From assembly GCA_015099395.1 (NCBI GenBank), contig AP024096.1, forward strand, positions 5,745,485-5,809,484: DNA of 64,000 nucleotides. The letters run 5' to 3'. The notes beneath the pieces were generated by a model, which made no database searches, was not told where the DNA came from, and saw only the letters and a program-made list of their open reading frames with translations. Shown piece after piece: positions 44,761-53,110 of this stretch; within the stretch, counting starts at the first letter, position 1, and every line of letters begins with the position of its first letter. Origin of the DNA: Ktedonobacteria bacterium brp13 (lineage in GTDB: Bacteria > Chloroflexota > Ktedonobacteria > Ktedonobacterales > Ktedonobacteraceae). Both the position numbers and the translations under genes were made by a program.

Positions 44761-45621
44761 ATGTCTATGCATCAATTGAAGTTGGATCGTCATCACGAAT
44801 TAGCCGCGTTCTTGCGCAATCGTCGCGCTCGTATATTGCCAGAACAGGTGGGATTACCGAGAGGGACGCGAAGGCGTACACCGGGCTTACGGCGGGGAGA
44901 AGTAGCTCTGCTCGCAGGAGTCACTCCCGAGTGGTATAGCAGGCTTGAGCAGGGGCGGGATATTCACGTTTCCGTGCAATTGTTAGAAAGTCTGGCGAGA
45001 GTCTTGCAACTGGACACGGATGAACGCACCCATTTATTTTTACTTGCACTCAACCAGCCACCTCCCGTCGAGACGTTTTCGCCAATGACGATCAACCCGA
45101 TCTTCCAACAGTTTCTCCAGCAACTTGGAACAACCCCTGCGTGTGTTGTTGATGCTCGTTTGAATGTGGTGGAGTGGAATACAGCCTTTCATGCAACCAT
45201 TGGCGTCTTTTCTGGTTACTCTGCCATGATGTCTGAGCGAGAGCGTAACATGATCTGGAGATTATTCACGTCTCCTTTGTTGCGGAAAGAAAGCGAGGAA
45301 TGGGAGAAATTAGCACGAGTGTTTCTGGCACAATTTCGCGCTGGATATGGTCGTTTCATCAACGATCCCTGGTGGGGTACACAGATCGCAGAACTCTCTC
45401 GGATCAGTCCGGCGTTTCGGGAATTATGGGCCCGTCACGATATACTCAACAGGCCGGAAGGATGGAAATCGATACATCATCCGCTTGTAGGAGAACTGAC
45501 CCTTGATTTTTTCTTGCTCCAGGCGGTCGATTCCTACGACCTGCGACTACTGATTTACTCGCCTCGTAGCAATTCCGGGACCGCCGAGAAAATCGAGCGG
45601 CTTCTCGCCTTTGATTATTAG
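44761..45621 (+). CDS. XRE-type regulator with MmyB-like ligand domain
   Basis: The 286-residue protein has an N-terminal helix-turn-helix (LAAFLRNRRARILPEQVGLP, RRTPGLRRGEVALLAGVTPE, WYSRLEQGRDIHVSVQLLES) of the MmyB class. A PAS-like domain follows (VVDARLNVVEWNTAF, NMIWRLFTSP, AELSRISPAFRELWARHDI, HHPLVGELTLDFFLLQ). Such regulators bind fatty acids and usually repress a divergently encoded reductase, which matches the neighbour at 43572-44498. Confidence 0.92.
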   Translation: MSMHQLKLDRHHELAAFLRNRRARILPEQVGLPRGTRRRTPGLRRGEVALLAGVTPEWYSRLEQGRDIHVSVQLLESLARVLQLDTDERTHLFLLALNQPPPVETFSPMTINPIFQQFLQQLGTTPACVVDARLNVVEWNTAFHATIGVFSGYSAMMSERERNMIWRLFTSPLLRKESEEWEKLARVFLAQFRAGYGRFINDPWWGTQIAELSRISPAFRELWARHDILNRPEGWKSIHHPLVGELTLDFFLLQAVDSYDLRLLIYSPRSNSGTAEKIERLLAFDY

Positions 45622-45749
45622 AGGAAGTATACCGTCTCAAAGGCCATTTATAGCCATGGGCGTAGCAGGCAACCTGGGGATGGTATTCCTTTGTTCCATG
45701 AGCCACAAAGAAGCATGAAGAGTTCGTCTAGTGAACCAACGGTAAGATT

Positions 45750-46006
45750 GGCTCTCCCGCTCATTAAGTGTGCTTGCTTCGACAGAAGCAGTGTTTTTCT
45801 GATACACTTTCATCGATGAGTTGGTATGCACTGTTTCTCTGGAAGGAGAATCTCATCGATGAGTTGCGTAGATATGAGGATACTCGCCTCCTGTTTTGGC
45901 CTGCCTGAGAACATCGTTGTTACATCTGTTGCTCCGGCAGCGTGTGCTTCATGCTCTGTAAGGCAGGTAAAATGAGGAAAGAGCGCGCCAAAGAGTTTTA
46001 TTCCTT
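45750..46006 (+). mobile_element. 257-bp deletion derivative of the ISL3-type element
   Basis: Bases 45750-45929 match the first about 185 bases of the full element at 3894 (differing by a 4-base duplication in TGCTTGCTTGC), and 45930-46006 match its last about 77 bases. The joint lies at CTGTT/GCTCC, with two bases of microhomology, and removes about 1.57 kb containing the transposase. Both ends are kept, so it could still be moved by the intact copy. No target duplication is obvious. Confidence 0.85.
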
Positions 46007-46079
46007 AGCATGGTTGGGCAAGGCGCTCGATATGACCATGGCAATGATTATCGAAGGGCTTGCCCCAACCAGAATCTTG

Positions 46080-47924
46080 TTAAGCTGCTACAACATAGAG
46101 ATTACAATCCGTGACCGTGTCATTGCCCCAATCCGTCGCAAAGGCTCCAAGACTCCCTGAACTGGACGCGTTATCCGTCACACTGAACAACTGTGTTCCG
46201 TTGACGCTCGCGGTAATACGGTCACCGACCGCGACAATCGTGACATTGTTCGTCACACCACTGCCAGTCTTGATAGCGGGGCTGCTTCCTGACGTGACTG
46301 TTATCGATGAGTTCGCCAGATCATAGGTTCCATTCGTGCCGATACGCAAGCGATACTTAGATCGGAAAACAATGCCGCCACTATCGCCTTGCGTTGTCAA
46401 TGCAGCAGTAATGCGCACATTGCTGATGGTAAGCCCGGAAAACGTACCGATGACCAGTGAATTCATGGCGTGGGACTCTACATGCATCGGCTGATTTATG
46501 ATTACCCGTACAGGGGTAGGGGTCGGGGTTGTTACAGGATTCGGGGTTGTTACAGGATTCGGGGTTGTTACAGGATTCGGGGTTGTTACAGGATTCGGGG
46601 TTGTTACAGGATTCGGGGTTGTTACAGGAATAGGGATCATTACAGGAGTCGGGGTCATTACAGGAGTCGAGGTTGTTACAGGAATAGGGGTAGGAGTCGG
46701 GGTCGGTGTGAAAATGGAGGGCGCTGTACGGACCTGCCCGAAGGCGTAGAGCTTGTTGCGAGCATCGTTCACGGCTCTCGCATAGGCCGCTTGCCCCAAC
46801 TGATTGGGATGAAAAGAGCCATTGAGGTCGCTACGTGTAACTTCGTTGATCCACTCGTCGCTCTTGTTGCTCGTGCAGGCCTCATGCCCCTGGAATGCGC
46901 TAACGCCAGAGACGAAGGATACACCGCCAGCCAGGGCGGCATTTTGCATCACAGTGTTCAGCCGGGCTCCCAGTGTACGTATCATGGTCATCTCATCAGG
47001 ACGCAAACCAGATGCCGTCGTGGAGTCATGACAGCTTGCCTGAGCAGGATCAGCGATTAGCAAGGGATAACCAACCGCAAAAATGTCGGCATCTGGAGCA
47101 GAGGTACGAAGCTCGTTGTAGACCTGAGTCAAGCGGCTTGCCAGGGCAGTAATTTTTTGGTTCAGCGCACTCTGATCGGCCGCGCAGTTTGAAATAATGC
47201 ACTTTGTAAGTTCGTGGGAAAAGCCGAGATCGTTGCCCCCAATGCTGATCGTAATGAGAGAGTTGGTCATGGTGTTGCCGCTCGGCAACTCCCGAATTTG
47301 TATCCCGCCAGCTCCCTGAGCGACTTTATCGACATCATCTGTGGTGGCTCCGGCGCAGGCGATCATCAGGGGTGAGGGAGCTCCATTGCCAACCTGATAG
47401 GCGAAGCCGGAGTTGGAGCGTGCACAGGGCACATCGGTGTAGGGAGGTGTGCCCTCACCCGAGGAATATGAGTCGCCCATTGCAAAATAAGAGGTATAGG
47501 AACCGGCAAACCCTTTGGTACGGACATCAATATACGAAGAAGCGGTGCCAGCCGTACTTCCGTTCAACGGGATAACCCGGAAACGATACCAGTGCCCGAC
47601 GGCGAGCGACCTGACCGTGAACGTGTTGGTCTTTTGGGGAGCTGACATAATGACAGCGTTTGTGGCGAGATCGGTGGTCTGAATCTTATAAGCGGTGGCG
47701 TCTGATGCGGCCTTCCAGCTTAACTGGGCCGACTGATCACTAGACGTTGCAAAAAAGCCTGTGGGCTGGGCTGGCGTGAGGCCATTGGCAAAGCTCTGTA
47801 GAAGGGAGGTACTTCCCCAGAAAACGATGATTGCGAGAAAGAAGACCAGAAATAGGATGACTTTAAGCTGCGGAGGTCGATGAGCGTGTTTCTTTCTCAC
47901 AAGAGCACTAACTTGAAAAGGCAT
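46080..47924 (-). CDS. secreted SGNH hydrolase with fibronectin-III-like and C-terminal beta domains
   Basis: The 614-residue protein has an N-terminal membrane/signal helix (VILFLVFFLAIIVFWG), a fibronectin-III-like domain (TGFFATSSDQSAQLSWKAAS), and a lipase/esterase domain with FAMGDSYSSGEG (Ser), CAGATTDD, SIGGNDL (Gly/Asn) and NGSFHPNQLG (His). This is the pattern of Streptomyces-type secreted GDSL esterases. A Pro/Thr linker containing VTTPNP repeated five times follows, then a beta-rich domain of about 130 residues (VGDRITASVNGTQLFSV). AGGAG precedes the ATG, directly after a long hairpin. Probably cell-surface-bound or secreted. Confidence 0.9.
   Translation of the reverse strand: MPFQVSALVRKKHAHRPPQLKVILFLVFFLAIIVFWGSTSLLQSFANGLTPAQPTGFFATSSDQSAQLSWKAASDATAYKIQTTDLATNAVIMSAPQKTNTFTVRSLAVGHWYRFRVIPLNGSTAGTASSYIDVRTKGFAGSYTSYFAMGDSYSSGEGTPPYTDVPCARSNSGFAYQVGNGAPSPLMIACAGATTDDVDKVAQGAGGIQIRELPSGNTMTNSLITISIGGNDLGFSHELTKCIISNCAADQSALNQKITALASRLTQVYNELRTSAPDADIFAVGYPLLIADPAQASCHDSTTASGLRPDEMTMIRTLGARLNTVMQNAALAGGVSFVSGVSAFQGHEACTSNKSDEWINEVTRSDLNGSFHPNQLGQAAYARAVNDARNKLYAFGQVRTAPSIFTPTPTPTPIPVTTSTPVMTPTPVMIPIPVTTPNPVTTPNPVTTPNPVTTPNPVTTPNPVTTPTPTPVRVIINQPMHVESHAMNSLVIGTFSGLTISNVRITAALTTQGDSGGIVFRSKYRLRIGTNGTYDLANSSITVTSGSSPAIKTGSGVTNNVTIVAVGDRITASVNGTQLFSVTDNASSSGSLGAFATDWGNDTVTDCNLYVVAA
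46524..46710 (-). repeat. 18-bp minisatellite coding the Pro/Thr linker
   Basis: Five nearly identical 18-base units (GTTGTTACAGGATTCGGG) at 46527-46620, then several degenerate ones. Read on the minus strand they code NPVTTP. The opposite strand stays open over the repeat, which creates a spurious frame of RGCYRI repeats. Confidence 0.85.
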
Positions 47925-47938
47925 TGTCGATTACTCCT

Positions 47939-48011
47939 GAAACCGACTCATGACATCCTTCACTCATCGCATTACTAACGCTATGAGTGAAGGATGTCAT
48001 GAGTCGGTTTC
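47939..48011 (-). promoter_or_regulatory. 29-bp perfect hairpin abutting the ribosome-binding site of the SGNH hydrolase
   Basis: 47939-47967 and 47983-48011 are exact reverse complements with a 15-base loop. In the mRNA the hairpin is followed without gap by AGGAG and the ATG at 47924. An upstream frame starts inside the downstream arm (ATG at 47965-47967) and runs 19 codons (MSEGCHESVSGVIDNAFSS), ending in TAG just inside the hydrolase gene. Translation of this leader would open the hairpin. Confidence 0.6.
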
Positions 48012-48132
48012 TACTCCTTTTTTATTTATTGTTGCCATAAGTATAGAGAGATGGATCTTTCTCTCCAAGGGGTAAAGGGGGACAAGTCCTTGATCTGCCA
48101 ACTTGACTTGAAAAAACGGCTGAGGGGCTTGC

Positions 48133-48183
48133 CCACCAGGATAATTACTGTAAAAGGTGGCCAGTTTTATGTTGGGATTTACA
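48133..48183 (-). repeat. another end of the TGTAAATCCC family
   Basis: On the minus strand TGTAAATCCCAACAT (48169-48183) is followed after 22 bases by AATTATCCTGGTGG (48133-48146), the same two blocks as in the recombinase-linked end, but farther apart. The surrounding 48012-48269 holds no gene. Confidence 0.5.
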
Positions 48184-48269
48184 GATAGAGTTGCAACAGT
48201 GTGATAGAGTACGCGTAGTACTCAACGGGCAAGTTATATCAATTCGTCATTGAGCAAAGGGAGAAACAC

Positions 48270-48899
48270 ATGGAAGAACGAGACGAACTAGACGCGCCAG
48301 AGGTCGGTGAATGTTCCTTTATCGGTAGGCAGGCCGTGGGCGGGAAACCCGCACACACGGAATCGAAGGAGGACAGGAGAACCGGGTCGGAATCGACACC
48401 GCGCCTCCAACTACCCATGCCAGACCTTCAGTTGGTCCGCCTCGACCACGCGCCAGCCCTGCTTGCATTCGAGCGGGAGAATCGGGCCTACTTCGCGGCG
48501 TCGATACCGGATCGGGGGGACGAGTTCTTCGCCGAGTTCGACACGCGGCATGCGCAACTGCTCGCGTGGCAGGCCGCCGGGACGGATTACTTTCACCTGC
48601 TGGTGGCCGAGCGCGGCGAGGTGGTGGGGCGGGTGAACCTGGTCGAAGTGGCAGACGGGTCGGCGGAGCTCGGATACCGGATCGCGCAGAAGGCCGCGGG
48701 GCAGGGACTGGCCATAGCGGCGGTGCGCAAGGTGCGCGAGCTCGCCGCCACAGAGTACGGACTCACCAGGCTGCGCGCGAGGGTCACGCTGGACAATCCA
48801 GCCTCGCGCAAGGTGCTTGAACACAACGGATTCGTCGCCGTCGGTGAGCTAACGCTCAACGGCAAGCCAGCCGTGTCCTACATCTGCGAGCTCCGGTGA
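48270..48899 (+). CDS. GNAT-family N-acetyltransferase (RimJ-like), GC-rich
   Basis: The 209-residue protein has a 45-residue extension, then LQLVRLDHAPALLAFERENR, VAERGEVVGRVNLVEVADGS, AELGYRIAQKAAGQGLAIAA (acetyl-CoA loop, with GQG kept) and LDNPASRKVLEHNGFVAVGE. This is the RimJ/RimL class. AAGGGAG precedes the ATG. Third codon positions are strongly G/C, unlike the neighbours, which suggests acquisition from a high-GC actinomycete. The extension may be non-native; an internal start at the M of MPDLQ (about 48417) is possible. Confidence 0.87.
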   Translation: MEERDELDAPEVGECSFIGRQAVGGKPAHTESKEDRRTGSESTPRLQLPMPDLQLVRLDHAPALLAFERENRAYFAASIPDRGDEFFAEFDTRHAQLLAWQAAGTDYFHLLVAERGEVVGRVNLVEVADGSAELGYRIAQKAAGQGLAIAAVRKVRELAATEYGLTRLRARVTLDNPASRKVLEHNGFVAVGELTLNGKPAVSYICELR

Positions 48900-48959
48900 C
48901 GCAACGCACTCGCCGCATGACCAACCGTCAGATCACGAACGAGAACTGGAGTAGTAGGC

Positions 48960-49366
48960 TGTAAATCCCAACATTATTCTGGTGGAAGTACGATAATTAG
49001 TAGCCAGACCGTTTTCATCCCAACGGCATGCGCTTCCCATATATCAAGGTAGGTATGATCTCCTACGAAGAGGATCTGTTCCGGTGGTAGATTCACGTAG
49101 GAGGCTGCTGCCAGAAAGATGGCGGCCTCCGGTTTTTTGACGCCGAAAGCCTCTGAAATAAAAATACAGGAGGTGAGTTGGTCAAGATGGAGTCGCTCGA
49201 TTTTCCGCCGCTGATTTTGCACACTTCCGTAACAAGTTGCTCTACAGGCGTACGTAGACAAGAATAGGTTGGTGCGTATGGAACGGAGCACTAAGCGACT
49301 GAGTCGTTTGCCACATATCTCATCTGTCCTCAGAATCAGCGGAGCCATTTAATTCTGGCATTTACA
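48960..49366. mobile_element. 407-bp element of the TGTAAAT family carrying a HAD gene fragment
   Basis: The left end TGTAAATCCCAACATTATTC, continuing to CTGGTGG at 48985, and the right end, whose reverse complement reads TGTAAATGCCAGAATTAAAT (to 49366), are imperfect inverted repeats. The bases next to the right end (about 49290-49345) match the right interior of the 5746-5922 element. The space between the ends is filled by part of a HAD phosphatase gene, as if captured. Confidence 0.65.
48974..49348 (-). pseudogene. fragment of a HAD-superfamily hydrolase inside the element
   Basis: Codons covering about 49002-49210 give IERLHLDQLTSCIFISEAFG, VKKPEAAIFLAAASYVNLPP and EQILFVGDHTYLDIWEAHAV, ending GMKTVWL. 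These are HAD motif II (S), motif III (KKP) and motif IV (VGD-x-x-x-x-D). The Asp nucleophile motif I and the cap are missing. The frame beyond these codons is element sequence. Confidence 0.8.
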
Positions 49367-49463
49367 GTCATCCTGACATTTCCGGAAAGAAGGGAAAGAA
49401 AAAGAATCCCTTTGGCATGTGGCTGGTGGATTCGTCACGTAAAATTATAAATGAAGGGTATTT

Positions 49464-50852
49464 ATGAACCTAATTGAAATGGACATACCAACCATCGAAA
49501 CGACTGTGAATGCCAAAAAACTGGTCCCTTGGATCAGTTACCTGATTTTTTTCGCCGTCCTCAACGAAACAGTCTTCAACGTGGCCACACCACAAATCGC
49601 CGGACAATTCTCGTTGGATTCGTCGGGTGTCAGTTGGATAATGACGATTTTTATGATCTTCTTTGGGATCTGTTCGGTTATTTACGGCAAACTCTCCGAT
49701 ATCTACAGTTTGAGACGGCTGATTGTTATCGGCGTGGTTATCTATAACATCGGCTCAATAATAGGCTTTGTGTTTCAATCATCGTACCTCCTGACCATTG
49801 TCGCCCGAGCTGTGCAAGGTATTGGGGCCTCGGCGATTCCTGCCTTGATCTTTGTGGTGGTTGCACGCTACTTCCCGGCGGCTGAACGCGGCAAAATCTT
49901 CGGGCTGATTACAGCGACCGTGTCCTTCGGTATCGGCCTTGGTCCGGTTATTGGCGGCTTCGTTGCAGGTTCCCTGCACTGGTCGTTTCTGTTTGTGATT
50001 CCGCTCTTTACCCTTATTTCGATTCCGTTCCTCATGAAGGAATTGCCTGCAGAAAAGCGAGGCGAGGGTAGAGTGGACATAATCGGCGCGATTCTCGTGG
50101 GGCTGACCATTGGCACCCTCATGGTCTACCTCACATTCAGCGCCTGGTATTACTTGGCCGCTTTCGTTATTTTACTTGCGGGCTTTATTCTCCACATCCG
50201 CACTACGACCAACCCATTTATTGATCCCGCCTTTTTCAAAAACCGATTATTCCGCAATGGAGTGCTTGTTGGCTTTAGTTTGTTTTCTATTGTGATTGGA
50301 GTCCTGTTCGTGATTCCCCTGATGCTCCACGACGTGCATGGTCTGAGTACCAGTGAAATCGGCCTGATCCTGTTTCCGGGGGCCATTAGCTCGGTTGTGT
50401 TCGGCCCCATCGGCGGCAGCCTGGCGGACAGAAAAGGGAATAATTTTGTAGTGGTCATTGGACTGAGCTTGCTGCTCACCAGCTTAATCCTGATTTCTCT
50501 CCTGATGGCAAATTCTCCCTGGTTGGTTTCAGCCTCCCTCCTGTTGTTGTATGTCGGGTTTTCCCTGTTCCAAACGGCTTTGGTCAACAGTGTTTCCCAG
50601 ACGCTGCCCGTTCGCGAAACAGGGGTCGGTATGGGTTTGTTTAACCTGGTAAGTATCATTTCGGGAGCGATGGGCACGGCCCTGGTCGGCAAAATTCTGG
50701 ATGGCAAATGGCTGGCATTTAGGATCTTTTCGGTGAGTAGCAACTCTAAAGCATTTGCCTATAGTAATTTACTGATCCTTTTTTCGATTGTAGTGATTCT
50801 GGGCGGTTTGCTATACCTGCGCAGTTATCGAAACTTGCCGCAAGCCAGTTAG
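49464..50852 (+). CDS. 14-helix MFS efflux pump of the Tet(L)/Tet(K) group
   Basis: The 462-residue protein aligns by eye along its length with Tet(L): FFAVLNETVFNVATPQIAGQF, IYGKLSDIYSLRRLIVIGVV, ARAVQGIGASAIPALIFVVV, ARYFPAAERGKIFGLI, GPVIGGFVAGSLHWSFLFVI, IPFLMKEL and DVHGLSTSEIGLILFPG. Tet(L)/Tet(K) export metal-tetracycline and Na+/K+. Whether this copy confers resistance cannot be told. It starts 98 bases after the TGTAAAT element; no classical tet leader peptide was seen. Confidence 0.88.
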   Translation: MNLIEMDIPTIETTVNAKKLVPWISYLIFFAVLNETVFNVATPQIAGQFSLDSSGVSWIMTIFMIFFGICSVIYGKLSDIYSLRRLIVIGVVIYNIGSIIGFVFQSSYLLTIVARAVQGIGASAIPALIFVVVARYFPAAERGKIFGLITATVSFGIGLGPVIGGFVAGSLHWSFLFVIPLFTLISIPFLMKELPAEKRGEGRVDIIGAILVGLTIGTLMVYLTFSAWYYLAAFVILLAGFILHIRTTTNPFIDPAFFKNRLFRNGVLVGFSLFSIVIGVLFVIPLMLHDVHGLSTSEIGLILFPGAISSVVFGPIGGSLADRKGNNFVVVIGLSLLLTSLILISLLMANSPWLVSASLLLLYVGFSLFQTALVNSVSQTLPVRETGVGMGLFNLVSIISGAMGTALVGKILDGKWLAFRIFSVSSNSKAFAYSNLLILFSIVVILGGLLYLRSYRNLPQAS

Positions 50853-50863
50853 TTAGTTCAAGA

Positions 50864-51045
50864 GGTTGTGTTGCAAAAACCTGAAGAGGAATACAAGGAA
50901 CGAAGTTTCACCGTTTCGCTCCTGTATTTAGGCCACTCTGCCTCAAAGTGACGCCATTTGGAACGGGGTATGCGTTGTCTGAGCCATCTTCTTCTCGTCT
51001 TTTGGTCTTATCCTACCAGATGAAGTTATTTTTTGCAACGCAGCC
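50864..51045. repeat. 182-bp miniature element ending in GTTGTGTTGCAAAAA
   Basis: GGTTGTGTTGCAAAAA (50864-50879) and the reverse complement of the right end (GGCTGCGTTGCAAAAAA, to 51045) are imperfect inverted repeats. Related to the element at 28739-28901. Confidence 0.6.
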
Positions 51046-51088
51046 GGTTATTGGACCTGTTCACTACGAAATCATTCTTCTTTCATTG

Positions 51089-51117
51089 TTGACAAGCAAA
51101 GGATGAATATATTATAT
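51089..51117 (+). promoter_or_regulatory. candidate promoter of the GT-C gene
   Basis: TTGACA (51089-51094) and TTATAT (51112-51117) with 17-base spacing. The leader to the GTG at 51416 would be about 290 bases; no gene or riboswitch was recognised in it. Confidence 0.4.
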
Positions 51118-51415
51118 TTTGGGTATTAATAAATTAAAGAATTTATATTTTTAAATAATCGTTCAGAGGTATTTCGTAGATAAATTCTGTGATTCTTCAC
51201 AAGCAGGCTCAGTACCAGAATCACCAACTCGACTGTTTAGGGGTAGGAAATGCGGCTCATCTGCATCCCTTGCTTATGCAAGATGGGGAACTAGACGTAA
51301 ATACAACGCAAGACTTGTACTCTTTTCCTCCATCATCATAGTTCTACTGTATCTGGTTTTTCCACTTCTTACAAAGTTTCTAGGAATTCTCAAAAACAAA
51401 AAAGGATATATTGTA

Positions 51416-52885
51416 GTGGCAAAAAGCGATGCATTATTGGAAGAGACACAAGCTGATGCTCAAGACATGGTTGAACACAGATCAGCGTATGAATTAACAC
51501 GAATGGGTCTATGGCTAACTTTTCTGGGCATGGCTCTAGCATTGTACATTGCGCTTTGGGCTGTTAACCTACCATTGGGTAAACCTATTGAGCTTTTTAT
51601 GCTGGTATGGGGAGGATGTTTTCTCCTGTACCTGCCTCTTTGCATCTGGGTTATGAAGACCAAACCATTGAAAGGATATGGATACTGGTTCGAACTGGGC
51701 ATCATTTTTGGAGGGGCGCTGCTTTTTCGTATACTACTGCTACCATTGCTACCCAGTTTGTCTGGAGATGTCTGGCGTTACTTATGGGATGGTCGAGTCA
51801 TTGCGCACGGCTATAATCCATATTTGTACGCGCCCGCCGACAAAACATTGCTCCTGCTACGTGATAGCGTCTTTGCTCATGCAGATTGGCACCAACTTCC
51901 CTCTATATACCCACCTGTTGCCGAGTTTTTCTTCGTACTTGGTTATCTTATTATGCCTACCAATGTACTGGGAATCAAAGCGCTCTTTGTCATTTGTGAT
52001 CTTGGAACCTGCGCCGCATTAGCCTTCCTGCTAGCACACAAGAAAATGGACCCACGCCGAATGATCATCTATGCTTGGTGTCCGCTGCCTATTGTTGAGT
52101 TTGCACTCCAGGGTCATGTGGATGCTGTGGCTATCTTTTTTACTATAGTGTCGGTCTTATGTGCATCCAAATCCTGGCGTGGAGCACGCATCTGGACAGG
52201 CATATTCCTTGGCCTGGCCACCCTTGCAAAGATCTATCCGATCATTTTGCTATTAGTGATCGTACGTCCCCGCGACTGGTCATTGTTGATCTCCTGTGGA
52301 CTAACCATCATATTAGGCTACCTACCCTTTATGCTCTTCAGCAATGGACATCCATTGGCGGTTCCACTATCCTTCACCACTCAGGCACTCCTGAACCCAG
52401 GCATTTTGTCCGTACTCATTTTTGCGCTCGAAAGTACCTTCACCCACACCTCTTCGGTGAATAGTTACGTAACTGATGCCGTAGATATCCTCGTTCTCCT
52501 CCCCACCTTTTTAATTGTCATGATACAGTATTGGCACCGACGTATGAGGATAGAAATGGCCTTACTGATCCTGATAGGGAGTTTTATGGCGACCAGTGCA
52601 TATGTTTTCCCCTGGTATGTAACCGCATTAATACCTTGGTTGACTCTGTTAATTACACCGATACGAAAAGCACAAAAATTCCAACCCGGAGGATTAGCAT
52701 TGGCCATGGTCTGGTATTTCACCTTTATTGTAGTTTTGAGTTATTTCCTTGGCCAACCCCAATACAATAATACGGTCAACTGGTTACTGTACCGAGGGAT
52801 AGCTTTTGGTACCGTGTTGCTTGGATGGTCCATAGCTGCTTACCTGAGGAGAAGCCAGAGAAAGGTGCAGGCGCCCCTTTCCTGA
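51416..52885 (+). CDS. GT-C-fold membrane glycosyltransferase (mannosyltransferase-like)
   Basis: The 489-residue polytopic protein starts at GTG 51416 (AAAGGA upstream) and has about 11-12 hydrophobic helices. The first extracytoplasmic loop carries the acidic signature SGDVWRYLWDGRVIAHGYNP, as in polyprenol-phosphate-dependent GT87/PIG-M-like mannosyltransferases, and ALQGHVDAVAIFF and LATLAKIYPIILL follow the same family pattern. It probably transfers a sugar from a lipid carrier to a glycolipid or polysaccharide on the outer face. It lies upstream of the GT2 synthase operon on the same strand but is separated from it by relics. Confidence 0.82.
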   Translation: MAKSDALLEETQADAQDMVEHRSAYELTRMGLWLTFLGMALALYIALWAVNLPLGKPIELFMLVWGGCFLLYLPLCIWVMKTKPLKGYGYWFELGIIFGGALLFRILLLPLLPSLSGDVWRYLWDGRVIAHGYNPYLYAPADKTLLLLRDSVFAHADWHQLPSIYPPVAEFFFVLGYLIMPTNVLGIKALFVICDLGTCAALAFLLAHKKMDPRRMIIYAWCPLPIVEFALQGHVDAVAIFFTIVSVLCASKSWRGARIWTGIFLGLATLAKIYPIILLLVIVRPRDWSLLISCGLTIILGYLPFMLFSNGHPLAVPLSFTTQALLNPGILSVLIFALESTFTHTSSVNSYVTDAVDILVLLPTFLIVMIQYWHRRMRIEMALLILIGSFMATSAYVFPWYVTALIPWLTLLITPIRKAQKFQPGGLALAMVWYFTFIVVLSYFLGQPQYNNTVNWLLYRGIAFGTVLLGWSIAAYLRRSQRKVQAPLS

Positions 52886-52894
52886 GCCCGTAAA

Positions 52895-53035
52895 GCACGA
52901 CCCGCTGGCTAGCAACCGAATATTCAGAAAGTACCGACAGTAGTTTGTCATGGAGACGAATAGACTCGTCAATGCTTGAATGGATCTTGTCTCCGATTTT
53001 CAAATCATTGGGTGCAAACCAACAGCGCACACCAT
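52895..53035 (-). pseudogene. fragment of a TIR-domain protein
   Basis: The frame gives VRCWFAPNDLKIGDKIHSSI and DESIRLHDKLLSVLSEYSVA, which is the central part of bacterial TIR domains (CWFAPED-x-x-x-G, then LS-x-x-S). The box 1 strand and the catalytic Glu region after the W are lost. It is fused head-on to an integrase fragment. Bacterial TIR proteins often act as NAD-cleaving antiphage effectors. Confidence 0.75.
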
Positions 53036-53110
53036 GGCTTTGCCAGTCGTGAAATCGATGTCATCCCAGGTGAGAGCTAATAATTCTCCCTGTGAGTACT
53101 GGTCAGATTG
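53030..53110 (-). pseudogene. integrase fragment
   Basis: The frame QGELLALTWDDIDFTTGKAM is the alpha-helix with strand after box I Arg of phage-type tyrosine recombinases (R-x-GE-L-x-A-L-x-W-x-D-I-D). Only about 25 residues remain; the arginine itself lies beyond the break. Confidence 0.65.

Noticed and set aside
46524..46640. CRISPR-like array of short repeats
   Set aside because: Units are contiguous 18-mers without spacers and code for protein.
46470..47060. Plus-strand frame with RGCYRI repeats
   Set aside because: It is the mirror of the 18-bp minisatellite in the SGNH hydrolase linker; the minus-strand frame has clear catalytic motifs.
49366..49463. Tetracycline-type translational attenuator leader before the Tet(L)-like pump
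   Set aside because: No short leader frame with paired repeats could be found in the 98 bases.
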